From the NCBI RefSeq assembly GCF_030211955.1, contig NZ_JASODI010000016.1, positions 1-63,517 on the forward strand: a stretch of DNA of 63,517 bases, given 5' to 3'. The stretch comes from Corynebacterium frankenforstense (lineage in GTDB: Bacteria > Actinomycetota > Actinomycetes > Mycobacteriales > Mycobacteriaceae). Every line of letters starts with the position of its first letter. Position 1 is the stretch's first letter. The position numbers and the translations under genes were made by a program. A model generated the notes under the pieces. That model searched no databases, was not told the DNA's origin, and saw only the letters and a program-made list of their open reading frames with translations. Shown piece after piece: positions 1-8,937 of this stretch.

Positions 1-138
1 GCACCCGGTACGGTGCCGCGGCCGCGACGTCGTCTGTCGGGTAGCCTGTCTCTTCGGTACTGTGTGCTAATGACGGATCCCGCCTGAAGGCCCCGAACCC
101 GGGGCGGCGGGGCAGCGGGAAGGTTGGTGTCGCGGAAG

Positions 139-720
139 GTGAACGTCGAGGGACTCCGGGTGATGGGCATCGACCCGGGCCTGACGCGCTGCGGGTTGTC
201 CGTGGTGCAGGCGGGCCGCGGGCGGCAGGTCTACCCCGTCGCCGTCGGCGTCGCGCGCACCCCGGTCGGCGCCGAGCTGTCCGCGCGTCTGCTCGAACTC
301 TCGCACGGCGTGTGCGAGTGGATGGACCGCTACCAGCCGGACGTCGTCGCAATCGAGCGGGTCTTCGAACGCGGCAACGTCTCGACCGTCATGCACACCG
401 CCCACGCCGTCGGCGTGCTGGTGCTCGCCGCCGCCGAGCGCGGCATCCCGGTGCACATGTACACCCCCAGTGAGGCCAAGAAGGCCATCTCGGGCAATGG
501 GCGGGCGGACAAGAAGCAGATGACCGCGATGATAACCCGCATCCTGGGGCTGAGCGAGCCACCGAAGCCGGCCGACGCCGCCGACGCCCTCGCGCTGGCC
601 GTCACGCACTGCTGGCGCGCGCCCTTCCTCGTCCGGGAGAAGGCGAACGAGGAGCGGGCCCGGAAACAGAAGGCCCGGCTGGCCGCAGAACGTAAACGTC
701 AGGAGGAGATGGCGCGATGA
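139..720 (+). CDS. ruvC: Holliday junction resolvase RuvC
   Basis: Endonuclease that cuts Holliday junctions symmetrically, acting with the RuvAB branch-migration motor. The first acidic residue of the active site is visible in [10 protein letters not shown] near the N-terminus, followed by the IERVF glutamate and the C-terminal [10 protein letters not shown] acidic pair. About 193 aa from this start, slightly longer than the usual ~175-190 because of a basic tail rich in K, R and E. The start is uncertain: TTG at 124 and GTG at 127 are also in frame. The nearest purine-rich site (117-123) suits none of them well, and GTG 139 gives the N-terminus I expect for the family. The stop overlaps the ruvA start (ATGA), so translation is probably coupled. 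First gene of ruvCAB. Confidence 0.95.
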   Translation: MNVEGLRVMGIDPGLTRCGLSVVQAGRGRQVYPVAVGVARTPVGAELSARLLELSHGVCEWMDRYQPDVVAIERVFERGNVSTVMHTAHAVGVLVLAAAERGIPVHMYTPSEAKKAISGNGRADKKQMTAMITRILGLSEPPKPADAADALALAVTHCWRAPFLVREKANEERARKQKARLAAERKRQEEMAR

Positions 721-1322
721 TCGCCTCGCTCAACGGAACCGTCGTCGGAATCGAGCTGACCGGCGCGGTCATCGAGTGCGCGGGGGTGGGCTACTTCTTC
801 ACGGCCACTCCGCAGACGCTCGCCGGCCTGCGCCGCGGCGAGAACGCGCGCGTTTTGACCACCATGGTCGTGCGCGACGACGCGGTGCAGCTCTACGGCT
901 TCACCGATGACTCCCAGCGCAGCATGTTCGCCCTGCTGCAGACGGTCTCCGGTCTGGGGCCCCGGCTCGCGCTGGCCACCCTGTCGGTCTTCGAGGCGGC
1001 CGAGGTCGCCGCGGCCGTCGGCGCCGGCGACGCCAAGACCCTGCAGCGCGTGCCCGGGGTGGGCAAGCGCATGGCCGAGCGCATGATCGTCGAGCTCAAG
1101 GAGAAGGTCGCCGGCTACGGCGAGGCCGCCCCCGAGGGCGAGCCCGCGGCCCCGCGCGCCGAGTCCGCCACGGCCGCCCAGGTCACCGCCGCGCTGACCG
1201 GTCTGGGCTTCACCGACAAGCAGGCCGAGGGAGCCGTCGACGCGGTGCTCGCCGAGGACGCGGACCTGGACACCTCCGCCGCGCTGCGGGCGGCGCTGAG
1301 CCGCCTGGGGAAGAAGAACTGA
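717..1322 (+). CDS. ruvA: Holliday junction branch migration protein RuvA
   Basis: Tetrameric junction-binding subunit that positions two RuvB hexamer motors on the four-way junction. 201 aa, the normal length. The N-terminal OB-fold starts [11 protein letters not shown], the central helix-hairpin-helix region includes [15 protein letters not shown], and the small C-terminal domain that contacts RuvB ([19 protein letters not shown]) follows an acidic, Ala/Glu-rich linker. The ATG overlaps the ruvC stop codon and ruvB starts 1 nt after its stop, so the three genes form one tightly packed operon. Confidence 0.97.
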   Translation: MIASLNGTVVGIELTGAVIECAGVGYFFTATPQTLAGLRRGENARVLTTMVVRDDAVQLYGFTDDSQRSMFALLQTVSGLGPRLALATLSVFEAAEVAAAVGAGDAKTLQRVPGVGKRMAERMIVELKEKVAGYGEAAPEGEPAAPRAESATAAQVTAALTGLGFTDKQAEGAVDAVLAEDADLDTSAALRAALSRLGKKN

Positions 1323-1323
1323 G

Positions 1324-2487
1324 ATGACCCGCCACGGAATTGAGCGCACCGAGTTCCGGCTGCCCGAGGGCGCCGGGGGACCGGGAGGCCCCGGGGGCCC
1401 CGGTGGTCCGGGCAACGGCGGCCCGGGTGCCGGCGCGGGCGGCTTCGGCGGCCCAGCCGGTGGCACCGACGACGCCGAGCGCCCCGTCACCCCACACAAG
1501 CAGGCGGGGGAGGGCGACGTCGAGCGCAACCTGCGCCCGCACTCGCTCAACGAGTTCATCGGGCAGCAGAAGGTGCGCGAGCAGCTCTCGCTGGTGCTCA
1601 CCGGCGCGAAGAACCGCGGGGTGACCCCGGACCACATCCTGCTCTCGGGCCCGCCCGGCCTGGGCAAGACGACCATGGCGATGATCATCGCCCAGGAGAT
1701 GGGCACCAGCCTGCGCATGACCTCGGGCCCGGCGCTCGAGCGCGCCGGCGACCTGGCCGCGATGCTGTCGAACCTGATGGAGGGCGACGTGCTCTTCATC
1801 GACGAGATCCACCGCATGGCCCGCCCGGCCGAAGAGATGCTCTACATGGCCATGGAGGACTTCCGCATCGACGTCATCGTGGGCAAGGGCCCCGGTGCGA
1901 CCTCCATCCCGCTGGACCTGCCGCCGTTCACCCTGGTGGCCGCCACCACCCGGGCCGGCATGCTGACCGGCCCGCTGCGCGACCGCTTCGGCTTCACCGC
2001 GCAGATGGAGTTCTACGACACCCCGGAGCTCACCCGCGTGGTCACCCGTGCCGCCCGCATCCTCGACGTCGGCATCGACGACGACGCCGCGGCCGAGATC
2101 GCCTCGCGCTCGCGTGGCACACCCCGTATCGCCAACCGGCTGCTGCGCCGTGTGCGCGACTACGCCGAGGTGCACGCCGACGGCCGGATCGACCTGGCCT
2201 CGGCGCGCGGGGCGCTGGCGGTCTTCGACGTCGACGAGGTCGGCCTCGACCGCCTGGACCGCGCGGTGCTCGACTGCCTGATCAAGGGCCACGGCGGCGG
2301 GCCGGTCGGCGTGGGCACGCTGGCGGTGGCCGTGGGCGAGGAGCCCTCGACCATCGAGGAGGTCTGCGAGCCCTACCTGGTGCGCGCCGGCCTCATCGCG
2401 CGCACCGGCCGGGGACGCGTGGCCACCGCGGCGGCGTGGCGCCACCTGGACCTCGAGCCGCCGGAGGGCGCGCCCGGTCTCTACTGA
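1324..2487 (+). CDS. ruvB: Holliday junction branch migration ATPase RuvB
   Basis: AAA+ motor of the RuvAB complex. Walker [10 protein letters not shown] lies near residue 109 and Walker B LFIDEIH near 157. The sensor region [16 protein letters not shown] and the C-terminal winged-helix domain are present. At 387 aa it is about 30 residues longer than usual. The excess is a Gly/Pro-rich stretch at about residues 18-47 made of GGP-type repeats, encoded by G/C homopolymer-like DNA (about 1372-1465), between a short N-terminal segment and the conserved [11 protein letters not shown] start of the core. Such a linker is probably disordered. The ATG follows the ruvA stop directly and lacks a strong ribosome site of its own. 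Confidence 0.97.
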   Translation: MTRHGIERTEFRLPEGAGGPGGPGGPGGPGNGGPGAGAGGFGGPAGGTDDAERPVTPHKQAGEGDVERNLRPHSLNEFIGQQKVREQLSLVLTGAKNRGVTPDHILLSGPPGLGKTTMAMIIAQEMGTSLRMTSGPALERAGDLAAMLSNLMEGDVLFIDEIHRMARPAEEMLYMAMEDFRIDVIVGKGPGATSIPLDLPPFTLVAATTRAGMLTGPLRDRFGFTAQMEFYDTPELTRVVTRAARILDVGIDDDAAAEIASRSRGTPRIANRLLRRVRDYAEVHADGRIDLASARGALAVFDVDEVGLDRLDRAVLDCLIKGHGGGPVGVGTLAVAVGEEPSTIEEVCEPYLVRAGLIARTGRGRVATAAAWRHLDLEPPEGAPGLY

Positions 2488-2646
2488 GGCCGGGAGGCCG
2501 CGCGGCCCCCTGCGCCGGGTCCGCCGGCGCCGGGCCCGCCGGCGCCCGCGCGTCGGCGGGGGAGTGCGCCCAGGAGCACCCGGGGCGGTGCCGGACCTGG
2601 GCGTTTAGTTGGCGTGTCCACGGAGACGTCTGGCACAGTGTGAGGC

Positions 2647-3090
2647 ATGGATATGATTCTTCTTCTCGTTCTACTGCTCATTCTGATCGCGCCCTCCTTC
2701 TTCATGATGCGCAAGCAGCGCCGTCGTCAGAATGAGATGACCCAGATGCAGGCCAACCTCCAGGTCGGCCAGCGCGTGGTCACCGCCTCGGGCATGCACG
2801 CCACCATCGTCGGCCTCGAGGGCGACCAGGTCGCCCTGGAGATCGCGCCCGACGTGATCACCACCTGGGAGCGGATCGCCGTCATCCGCACCGTCGACGA
2901 GGAGAACCCCGAGCTGGTCGGCGGCGAGGCCGTCGCCGCGCAGTACGGTCAAAACGACGCCGACTACGCCGAGACCGACTACCCGGACGCCGACTACGGC
3001 GACGCCGCCGGTCACCCCGAGAACGACGGCTCCTGCCGCGGCTACGGCGAGGCCGAGGGCCCGGAGACCGAGGGCCGCACCGGGCGCTGA
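2647..3090 (+). CDS. yajC: Sec translocon accessory subunit YajC
   Basis: Small single-pass membrane protein of the SecDF-YajC complex. One N-terminal membrane helix (ILLLVLLLILIAPSFFMM) is followed by a basic stop-transfer patch (RKQRRRQ) and the conserved cytoplasmic segment VGQRVVTASGMHATIVGL. At 147 aa it is longer than the typical ~90-120 aa. The extra part is an acidic, tyrosine-containing tail with DADY/DYPDADYGDA repeats after about residue 100. It sits between ruvB and secD, the standard actinobacterial order. The 160 nt in front hold no gene, and the ribosome site is weak (GTGAGGC just before the ATG). Confidence 0.93.
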   Translation: MDMILLLVLLLILIAPSFFMMRKQRRRQNEMTQMQANLQVGQRVVTASGMHATIVGLEGDQVALEIAPDVITTWERIAVIRTVDEENPELVGGEAVAAQYGQNDADYAETDYPDADYGDAAGHPENDGSCRGYGEAEGPETEGRTGR

Positions 3091-3219
3091 GTCACGGCGC
3101 CGAACCCATCGTTTGACCGACCCTGAAACCAACCCGCCGCCGACCGCGGAACCCATAAGCCGAGGTCCCCGGTGGGGCGGACGTGAGCCGGGACACCATG
3201 ATGTTTCGGCACCAACTCT

Positions 3220-3247
3220 TCGACACGCGCGGACCATGCCGTAACAT
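3220..3247 (+). promoter_or_regulatory. Predicted secDF promoter
   Basis: TCGACA (3220-3225), a 16-nt spacer and TAACAT (3242-3247) form a good housekeeping-type promoter. Transcription would begin near 3254, giving a leader of about 60 nt before the secD GTG. The same TCGACA-16-TANNNT layout recurs in front of mihF in this window. This would let secDF be expressed separately from the ruv operon. Inference from motif and spacing only. Confidence 0.5.
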
Positions 3248-3316
3248 AGGTGCGTCCATCACGGCCGGGAGAGCCTGCACAGGCCTTCCGGCGTGTCTGT
3301 TCAAGGAGATTTGTTC

Positions 3317-5245
3317 GTGACCACAACCGCGAGACCGCGCGGCGCCCAGACGTCGGGCAGGAGCTGGCCGCTCAAGGCGCTGGGGGTCTTTCTGCTCCTG
3401 GTACTGGTCGTCTACGCCCTGATCTTTTTCACCGGCGACCGGAAGGCCGAACCGAAGCTGGGCATCGACCTGGAGGGCGGCACCCGCATCACCCTGGTTC
3501 CCCAGGGTGAGGAGCCGACCCAGGAGCAGCTCAACCAGGCGCGCACCATTCTGCAGAACCGCGTCAACGGCATGGGCGTCTCCGGCGCCGACGTCGTCGC
3601 CGACGGCAACACGCTGGTGATCACCGTCCCCGGTGACGACGCCGGCCAGGCCCGCGCGGTCGGTCAGACCTCGCAGCTGGTCTTCCGCCCGGTGGCCCAG
3701 CCGCAGATGCCGGACATGGCCGCCCTGCCGCAGACCTTCACCGACATAGCCGAGCGCTGGGTCGAGGCCGACGTGATCAGCCCCGAGGACGCCAAGACCT
3801 CCGCCGATCAGCTCTCCGCCCAGCTCAAGCAGCTCGGCGGCGAGGAGATCAAGGCCCCGGAGATCAACGCCGAGCCCAAGCCGGAGCCGGCGAACTCGCT
3901 GGAGGCCACCGAGCGCCGCCAGCAGACCACCGAGATGCTGCGCAAGGACCGCCAGTCCGAGGACCCGACCACGCAGCTGGCCGCCATGGCCCTGATCAAG
4001 TGCGACGGCTCCGTCGACCCGCTGGCCGGCACCGACGACCCGGCCAAGCCGCTGGTCTCCTGCGACGCCTCCTCCGGCGCGCCGTACCTGCTGGCGCCCT
4101 CCCCGGAGCTCGTCGGTGACAACCCGGACGGCGAGCGCCTCACCGGCGCCCAGATCGACACCGACCGCCCGATCGAGGGCGGCCTGGACTCCCAGACCGG
4201 CCAGATGCAGGTCGGCTTCGCCTTCGGCGGCGCCGGCGCCGACACCTGGGCGCGCCTGACCCAGGAGTACCTGCAGAAGCAGGTCGCCATCACCCTGGAC
4301 TCGCAGATCATCTCCGCCCCGCGCATCCAGTCGCCGACCCCGGCCGGCTCGGCCACCGCGATCACCGGTGACTTCAGCCAGAAGGAGGCGCAGGACCTGG
4401 CCAACAACCTGAAGTACGGTGCCCTGCCGCTGTCCTTCGCCGGCGAGGACGGCCAGCCCGGCGGCACCGCCGAGACCGTGCCCGCCTCCCTCGGCGAGGC
4501 CTCGCTGAAGGCCGGTCTGGTCGCGGGCCTGGTCGGCCTGGCCATGATCGCGGTCTTCGTCTTCGCCTACTACCGCCTCTACGGCCTGATCTCGCTGTTC
4601 ACCCTGGTCTGCTCCGGCGCGCTGGTCTACGGCTCGCTGGTGCTGCTGGGCCGCTGGATCGGCTACTCGCTGGACCTGTCCGGCATCGCCGGCCTGGTCA
4701 TCGGCATCGGCGCCACCGCGGACTCCTTCGTGGTCATCTACGAGCGCATCAAGGACGAGGTCAGGGACGGCCACACCTTCCGCTCGGCGACCCACCGCGG
4801 CTGGCACCGCGCCCGCCAGACGATCGTCACCGGCAACATGGTCACCCTGATCGCCTCCGTGGTCATCTACTTCCTGGCCGTCGGCGAGGTCAAGGGCTTC
4901 GCCTTCACCCTCGGCATGACGACGGTCTTCGACCTCGTCGTGACCTTCCTGGTGACCGCCCCGATCATGCTGCTGTGCTCGCGCAAGCCGTTCTGGGCCC
5001 GCCCGGCCGTCAACGGCATGGGCAAGGTCTTCCGCCTGGCCGCCGACCGCCGCAAGGCCGCCGCCACGGTCAACACCCCTGCGACCGGCACCGCAACGGC
5101 GACCACCGCCACCGCGACGGAAACCGCCGACGCCGGGGAGGCGGGACGTCGTCAAGCGGGCACCGCCACCGCGGTCTCGCAGCACACCGACGCCGACGGC
5201 GACGCGCCCGCGCAGGGCGCGGAGCCCGAGGACAAGGAGAACTGA
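3317..5245 (+). CDS. secD: Protein translocase subunit SecD
   Basis: RND-like membrane component that uses proton motive force to pull secreted proteins across the membrane after SecYEG. The start is GTG 3317 because AAGGAGA (3303-3309) lies 7 nt upstream; a GTG at 3293 is in frame but lacks such a site. 642 aa. One membrane helix after the basic N-terminus (LGVFLLLVLVVYALIFF) precedes the signature LGIDLEGGTRITL and a large extracytoplasmic P1 domain with a Gln/Glu/Lys-rich insertion at about residues 170-230. Five further helices include GLVIGIGATADSFVVIYERI. The C-terminus is a Thr/Ala-rich tail. secF follows after 3 nt. Confidence 0.97.
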   Translation: MTTTARPRGAQTSGRSWPLKALGVFLLLVLVVYALIFFTGDRKAEPKLGIDLEGGTRITLVPQGEEPTQEQLNQARTILQNRVNGMGVSGADVVADGNTLVITVPGDDAGQARAVGQTSQLVFRPVAQPQMPDMAALPQTFTDIAERWVEADVISPEDAKTSADQLSAQLKQLGGEEIKAPEINAEPKPEPANSLEATERRQQTTEMLRKDRQSEDPTTQLAAMALIKCDGSVDPLAGTDDPAKPLVSCDASSGAPYLLAPSPELVGDNPDGERLTGAQIDTDRPIEGGLDSQTGQMQVGFAFGGAGADTWARLTQEYLQKQVAITLDSQIISAPRIQSPTPAGSATAITGDFSQKEAQDLANNLKYGALPLSFAGEDGQPGGTAETVPASLGEASLKAGLVAGLVGLAMIAVFVFAYYRLYGLISLFTLVCSGALVYGSLVLLGRWIGYSLDLSGIAGLVIGIGATADSFVVIYERIKDEVRDGHTFRSATHRGWHRARQTIVTGNMVTLIASVVIYFLAVGEVKGFAFTLGMTTVFDLVVTFLVTAPIMLLCSRKPFWARPAVNGMGKVFRLAADRRKAAATVNTPATGTATATTATATETADAGEAGRRQAGTATAVSQHTDADGDAPAQGAEPEDKEN

Positions 5246-5248
5246 GCA

Positions 5249-6460
5249 ATGTCCGAGACCAAGACACTCGACGTTCCCGTCGAGCCCGACGCGAACATGA
5301 ACCACTCCCTGTTCGACCGCATCTCCACCGGTGAGGGCGGCATCGACTTCATCGGCCGCACCAAGCTGTGGTACTGGCTGACCGCGCTGTTCATCGTCAT
5401 CAGCGTCGCCGCCATCGGCATCCGCGGCTTCGACATGTCGATCGACTTCGAGGGCGGCACCAAGATCAACATGCCGGCCGCCGAGCTCAACGTCGACGAG
5501 GTCGAGCAGACCTTCGTCGACGCCACCGGGGTCACCCCCGAGCTGACCCAGGTCGTCGGCTCCGGCGACACCGCCACCCTGGAGATCAACACCGAGCGCC
5601 TCTCGCAGGACCAGATCGACGCCGCCCGCCAGGAGATCTTCGAGGCCTACCACCCGGAGGACGCCACCGGCACCCCGAGCCCCGACGCGATCGGCGACTC
5701 GACGGTCTCCGAGTCCTGGGGCTCGACGATCACTAAGCGCATGCTCATCTCGATGGGCGTGTTCCTGCTGTTGGCCTTCCTCTACATCGCGGTGCGCCTG
5801 CGCCGTGAGATGGCCGTCGCAGCCATGGCCGCCCTCCTCGTCGACGCCGTCGTCATCGCCGGCATCTACGCGCTGTTCGGCTTCGAGGTCTCGCCGGCCG
5901 TGATCATCGGCCTTTTGACCGTGCTGTCCTTCTCCGTCTACGACACCGTCATCGTCTTCGACAAGGTCCGCGAGAACACCGCGGGGCTTCTCGACTCGCG
6001 CAGACAGACCTACGCGGAGGCCGCCAACGCCGCCGTGAACCAGACGCTGATGCGCTCGATCTCGACCTCGGTGATCTCCGCGCTGCCGATCGTGGCGCTG
6101 ATCATCGTCGCCGTGTGGATGCTCGGCGTCGGCGACCTGCAGGACCTCGCGCTCATCCAGCTCATCGGCGTGGTCGAGGGCGTGTTCTCCTCGATCTTCC
6201 TGGCCACCCCGATCCTGGTCAGCGTGACCGAGCGCTCCAAGGAGATCCGCGAGCACAACGCCGCCGTCGCCGCCTACCGTCGCGGCGAGGACCCCGACGC
6301 CGAGGTCGACGACGCCACGGCGACCGACGCGGAGCGCGAAAGCAACTCCGGCACCACCGGCAAGCGCACCGTGACCGCCCCCGCGCACCAGGCCGAGCAC
6401 GACGCCGAGACGCCGGCGCCCGGCCACCCCGGCGCCACCTGGCGCCCGGGCCGGAACTGA
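5249..6460 (+). CDS. secF: Protein translocase subunit SecF
   Basis: Partner of SecD. 403 aa with six predicted membrane helices. The signature IDFEGGTKINMP follows the first helix, and SVYDTVIVFDKVREN lies in the conserved helix equivalent to the SecD proton-relay region. The C-terminal ~60 residues after the last helix are polar and low in complexity (AERESNSGTTGKRT). It starts with ATG after a GGAG site inside the secD stop region. The next gene, encoding a lipoprotein, begins 15 nt after its stop, so it is likely cotranscribed. Confidence 0.97.
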   Translation: MSETKTLDVPVEPDANMNHSLFDRISTGEGGIDFIGRTKLWYWLTALFIVISVAAIGIRGFDMSIDFEGGTKINMPAAELNVDEVEQTFVDATGVTPELTQVVGSGDTATLEINTERLSQDQIDAARQEIFEAYHPEDATGTPSPDAIGDSTVSESWGSTITKRMLISMGVFLLLAFLYIAVRLRREMAVAAMAALLVDAVVIAGIYALFGFEVSPAVIIGLLTVLSFSVYDTVIVFDKVRENTAGLLDSRRQTYAEAANAAVNQTLMRSISTSVISALPIVALIIVAVWMLGVGDLQDLALIQLIGVVEGVFSSIFLATPILVSVTERSKEIREHNAAVAAYRRGEDPDAEVDDATATDAERESNSGTTGKRTVTAPAHQAEHDAETPAPGHPGATWRPGRN

Positions 6461-6475
6461 CGGGGGAGGGCGCGC

Positions 6476-8149
6476 ATGACCGCCGCCGCACGACCGGGCC
6501 GGGGGCGCCTGCGCGCCGCCGCGGCCGCCGTCCTCGCGGCGGCGACCGCGCTCTCGCTGACTTCCTGCTCGGATGATCAGGCCGGCGAGGACCTCGGCGA
6601 GAACACCGGGCACCCCGCCTACGTCGTCTCCTCGCCGCTGGAGACCACCAACGCCGCCTCACTGACCGGCGCCTCGACGAACGCGGAGCTGATCTCCGGG
6701 CGCGTCTACCCGGCCGTCTACACCCCGGGGCCCAACGGCCAGATGATCCCGAACACGGACCTGGCCAGCACGCAGCTGCTGCCCGGCGCCAAGCGCAAGG
6801 TGCTCTACGACATCGCCCCGGACGCCTCCTTCTCCGACGGGCACACCGTCACCTGCGACGACTTCTACCTCGCCGTGGCCGCCGGCAAGCTCGACCGCCT
6901 CTTCGGCGCGCAGCTGCCGTGGACCGACCAGGTCGAGTCCGTGCAGTGCCGCCCCGGCGCCAAGCGCTTCCAGCTCAGCCTCGTCGAAGGCGCGGGCACC
7001 CGCTGGCGCCAACTGTTCGGCCCCGGCGAGATCCTGCCGGCCCACGCCATCGCGCAGCGCGCCGGCGTGGCCGAGCAGGACCTGGTGCCGCTTCTCGACG
7101 CCGCGCAGGCCGCCGCCGGCGCGACCGGCGCCGAGGGCGCCGAGGGCGCCGCCGCCACCGAGATTTCCGACGCCGCGGTGCCCGACGCCCTGCGCGAGGT
7201 CGCGCGGGTGTGGCGCGACGGCTTCCGGCTCTCCGAGTTCGACGAGGGCCTGCAGCTGGGCTACGGGCCCTACCGCGTCGACTCCGTCGGCGAGCACGGC
7301 GAGGTCCTCCTGGTGCGCAACGAGCACTACCACGGTGCCCCTGCCGAGGAGCCGACGTTGGTCGTCTGGCCGCCGTCGGTGGACACCCACGCCCTGGCCG
7401 CGCAGGCGGACGTCGTCGCCGCGGACATCACGCGCACCGACGGCTCCTTCATCGACCGCGACAACCCGGGCAACCGCTACGAGATCCACCCCGAGGTCGG
7501 CTACCTGACGGAGACGCTGCTGCTCGGCGAGGGCGGCGTCTTCGCCACGCCGGAGGACCGCGACGCCTTCAACGCGTGCGTGGACCAGAAGGACGTCGCC
7601 GCGGAGAGCTCGCGGGTCTCCGGCGTGGAGGTCCCGGCGGTGGCGATGCACGTGCTCAACCCGACCGACCCGGACGCGGCGCACGTCGCGGAGGTCTCCG
7701 ACGTCCACCTGGGCACCGACCAGGCGTTGGCCGGCCGGCTCAAGGGCAAGACCGTCCGCATCGGCTACATGGGCCCGGACCCGCGCAAGGCCGCGATGGT
7801 CGAGTCCATCCGGCGCAGCTGCGAGCCTGCCGGGATCACCGTGGAGGACGTCTCGGAGACCACCGGGCAGCTCGGCGACCTGATCGGGGTGGCCCCGGCG
7901 GGCGAGGACCGCGTCGACGCGGTGCTCAAGGCCGTCGACCCGGTCGCCGAGTACTCCGCGCTCGCCCCGGGCCAGCGCGGCTGGCGGGCGCTGCAGGCCG
8001 CGGAGGCGGGGGAGTGGCGCCGCGTGCGCGCGATTCCGCTGGCCTCCCAGCCCCGCGTATTCGCGACCGACCGCGAGATGGGTAACGTGAACGTGTACAC
8101 AGGTCTCGCCGGCATCGGCTGGAACATGGACCGGTGGCGCATCGGCTAG
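6476..8149 (+). CDS. Peptide-type ABC transporter substrate-binding lipoprotein (SBP family 5)
   Basis: Secreted lipoprotein of 557 aa with a basic N-terminus, a hydrophobic signal region (AAAAVLAAATALSLTSC) and a lipobox cysteine near residue 31. The body resembles family 5 (DppA/OppA-like) binding proteins: an N-lobe with PGPNGQMIPNTDLAS, the DASFSDGHTVTCDDF region and a central GLQLGYGPYRVDSV segment. No permease or ATPase gene is adjacent. The same orphan lies between secF and apt in other corynebacteria and mycobacteria, so a peptide-uptake role is only inferred. An Ala/Glu-rich insertion (AAGATGAEGAEGAAATE) looks like a disordered linker. Confidence 0.85.
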   Translation: MTAAARPGRGRLRAAAAAVLAAATALSLTSCSDDQAGEDLGENTGHPAYVVSSPLETTNAASLTGASTNAELISGRVYPAVYTPGPNGQMIPNTDLASTQLLPGAKRKVLYDIAPDASFSDGHTVTCDDFYLAVAAGKLDRLFGAQLPWTDQVESVQCRPGAKRFQLSLVEGAGTRWRQLFGPGEILPAHAIAQRAGVAEQDLVPLLDAAQAAAGATGAEGAEGAAATEISDAAVPDALREVARVWRDGFRLSEFDEGLQLGYGPYRVDSVGEHGEVLLVRNEHYHGAPAEEPTLVVWPPSVDTHALAAQADVVAADITRTDGSFIDRDNPGNRYEIHPEVGYLTETLLLGEGGVFATPEDRDAFNACVDQKDVAAESSRVSGVEVPAVAMHVLNPTDPDAAHVAEVSDVHLGTDQALAGRLKGKTVRIGYMGPDPRKAAMVESIRRSCEPAGITVEDVSETTGQLGDLIGVAPAGEDRVDAVLKAVDPVAEYSALAPGQRGWRALQAAEAGEWRRVRAIPLASQPRVFATDREMGNVNVYTGLAGIGWNMDRWRIG

Positions 8150-8184
8150 GCGCCGGTGCGCCGGGATCCGGCAAGGAGAGAACT

Positions 8185-8211
8185 ATGGGAGAGATTCAAG
8201 TTGGCAGGTAA
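8185..8211 (+). other. Possible 8-codon leader ORF overlapping the apt start
   Basis: AAGGAGAG (8173-8180), the best ribosome site in the region, lies 4 nt before an ATG at 8185. This ATG opens an 8-codon frame (MGEIQVGR) ending in TAA at 8209-8211. The frame is not that of apt and runs over the apt TTG start at 8201. The arrangement would allow translational coupling or start-site competition. It is seen in the sequence; any function is inference. Confidence 0.35.
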
Positions 8212-8767
8212 GACTCAGACCAGGTTTCCCGAGGCCGCGGCCGCGCTCAAGGAGCACGTCCGGCTCGTGCCGGACTTCCCGGAGGAGGGCGTGGTCTTCC
8301 AGGACCTGACCCCGGTGCTCGCGGACGCCGAGGCGTTCGGCACCGTGGTCGACGCGCTGGCCCAGGCGGCCGTCGAGGACGGCGCGGACCTGATCGGCGG
8401 ACTTGACGCGCGCGGCTTCCTTTTGGGCGCGGCGGTGGCCTACAAGCTGGGCCTGGGCGTGCTGGCGATCCGCAAGCAGGGCAAGCTGCCCCCGCCGGTG
8501 CACACCGAGGAGTACGCCCTCGAGTACGGCACGGCGGCACTCGAGATCCCGGCCGACGCGATGAACCTCGAGGGCCGCAAGGTCGTGCTCGTCGACGACG
8601 TGCTGGCCACCGGCGGCACCCTGGGCGCGGCGGCGAAGCTCCTGGCGAGCTCGGGTGCAGAGGTCGTCGGCAACGTCGTCGTTCTCGAGGTCGACGGCCT
8701 GGGCGGCCGCGAGAAGCTCGGGGACGTGCCCCTGAGCGTGATCTCGCAGGACACGGTCGAGGCCTGA
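8201..8767 (+). CDS. apt: Adenine phosphoribosyltransferase
   Basis: Purine salvage enzyme converting adenine and PRPP to AMP. 188 aa from TTG 8201, a normal family length. The PRPP-binding signature [13 protein letters not shown] lies near residue 128, and the family motifs [15 protein letters not shown] and GLDARGFL are present. I chose TTG 8201 because GGGAGAG (8187-8193) lies 7 nt upstream and because the 45 nt between an in-frame GTG (8156) and this codon encode no recognisable family sequence. Located between the lipoprotein and rel, as in other corynebacteria. Confidence 0.93.
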   Translation: MAGKTQTRFPEAAAALKEHVRLVPDFPEEGVVFQDLTPVLADAEAFGTVVDALAQAAVEDGADLIGGLDARGFLLGAAVAYKLGLGVLAIRKQGKLPPPVHTEEYALEYGTAALEIPADAMNLEGRKVVLVDDVLATGGTLGAAAKLLASSGAEVVGNVVVLEVDGLGGREKLGDVPLSVISQDTVEA

Positions 8768-8780
8768 GCGCCGGCTGACG

Positions 8781-8906
8781 CGGCCGGCCCGAAAGTCAGC
8801 GGCCGGCCGCACATCCGGCGATCAGGCCGGCAGTCGGGGCGCGGGGTTTCGACTGGCCCCGGGCCAGTGCCCGGGGCCCAAAGAGGCGTACCGGACGAGG
8901 GTCCGG
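8781..8906 (+). terminator. Cluster of three hairpins between apt and rel
   Basis: Three strong inverted repeats lie in this stretch. CGGCCGGCC pairs with GGCCGGCCG (8781-8809). GGCCCCGGGC-CAGT-GCCCGGGGCC is a perfect 10-bp stem (8855-8878). CCGGAC-GAGG-GTCCGG is a perfect 6-bp stem (8891-8906). None has a U-run, so they could be factor-dependent terminators, RNA-stabilising stems or regulatory structures ahead of rel. Confidence 0.45.
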
Positions 8907-8937
8907 GCCTCAAGAGGCGAAGGTAAGGTGTAGGGAC

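Noticed and set aside
3092..6613. 1173-codon open frame antisense to secDF
   Set aside because: It is a mirror of high-GC codon use opposite secD, secF and the lipoprotein gene. The translation is His/Gly/Asp/Val-rich without domains, while the sense genes are unmistakable. The similar long antisense frames at 8440-11106, 19549-22593, 38835-41528 and 57739-60708 were rejected for the same reason.
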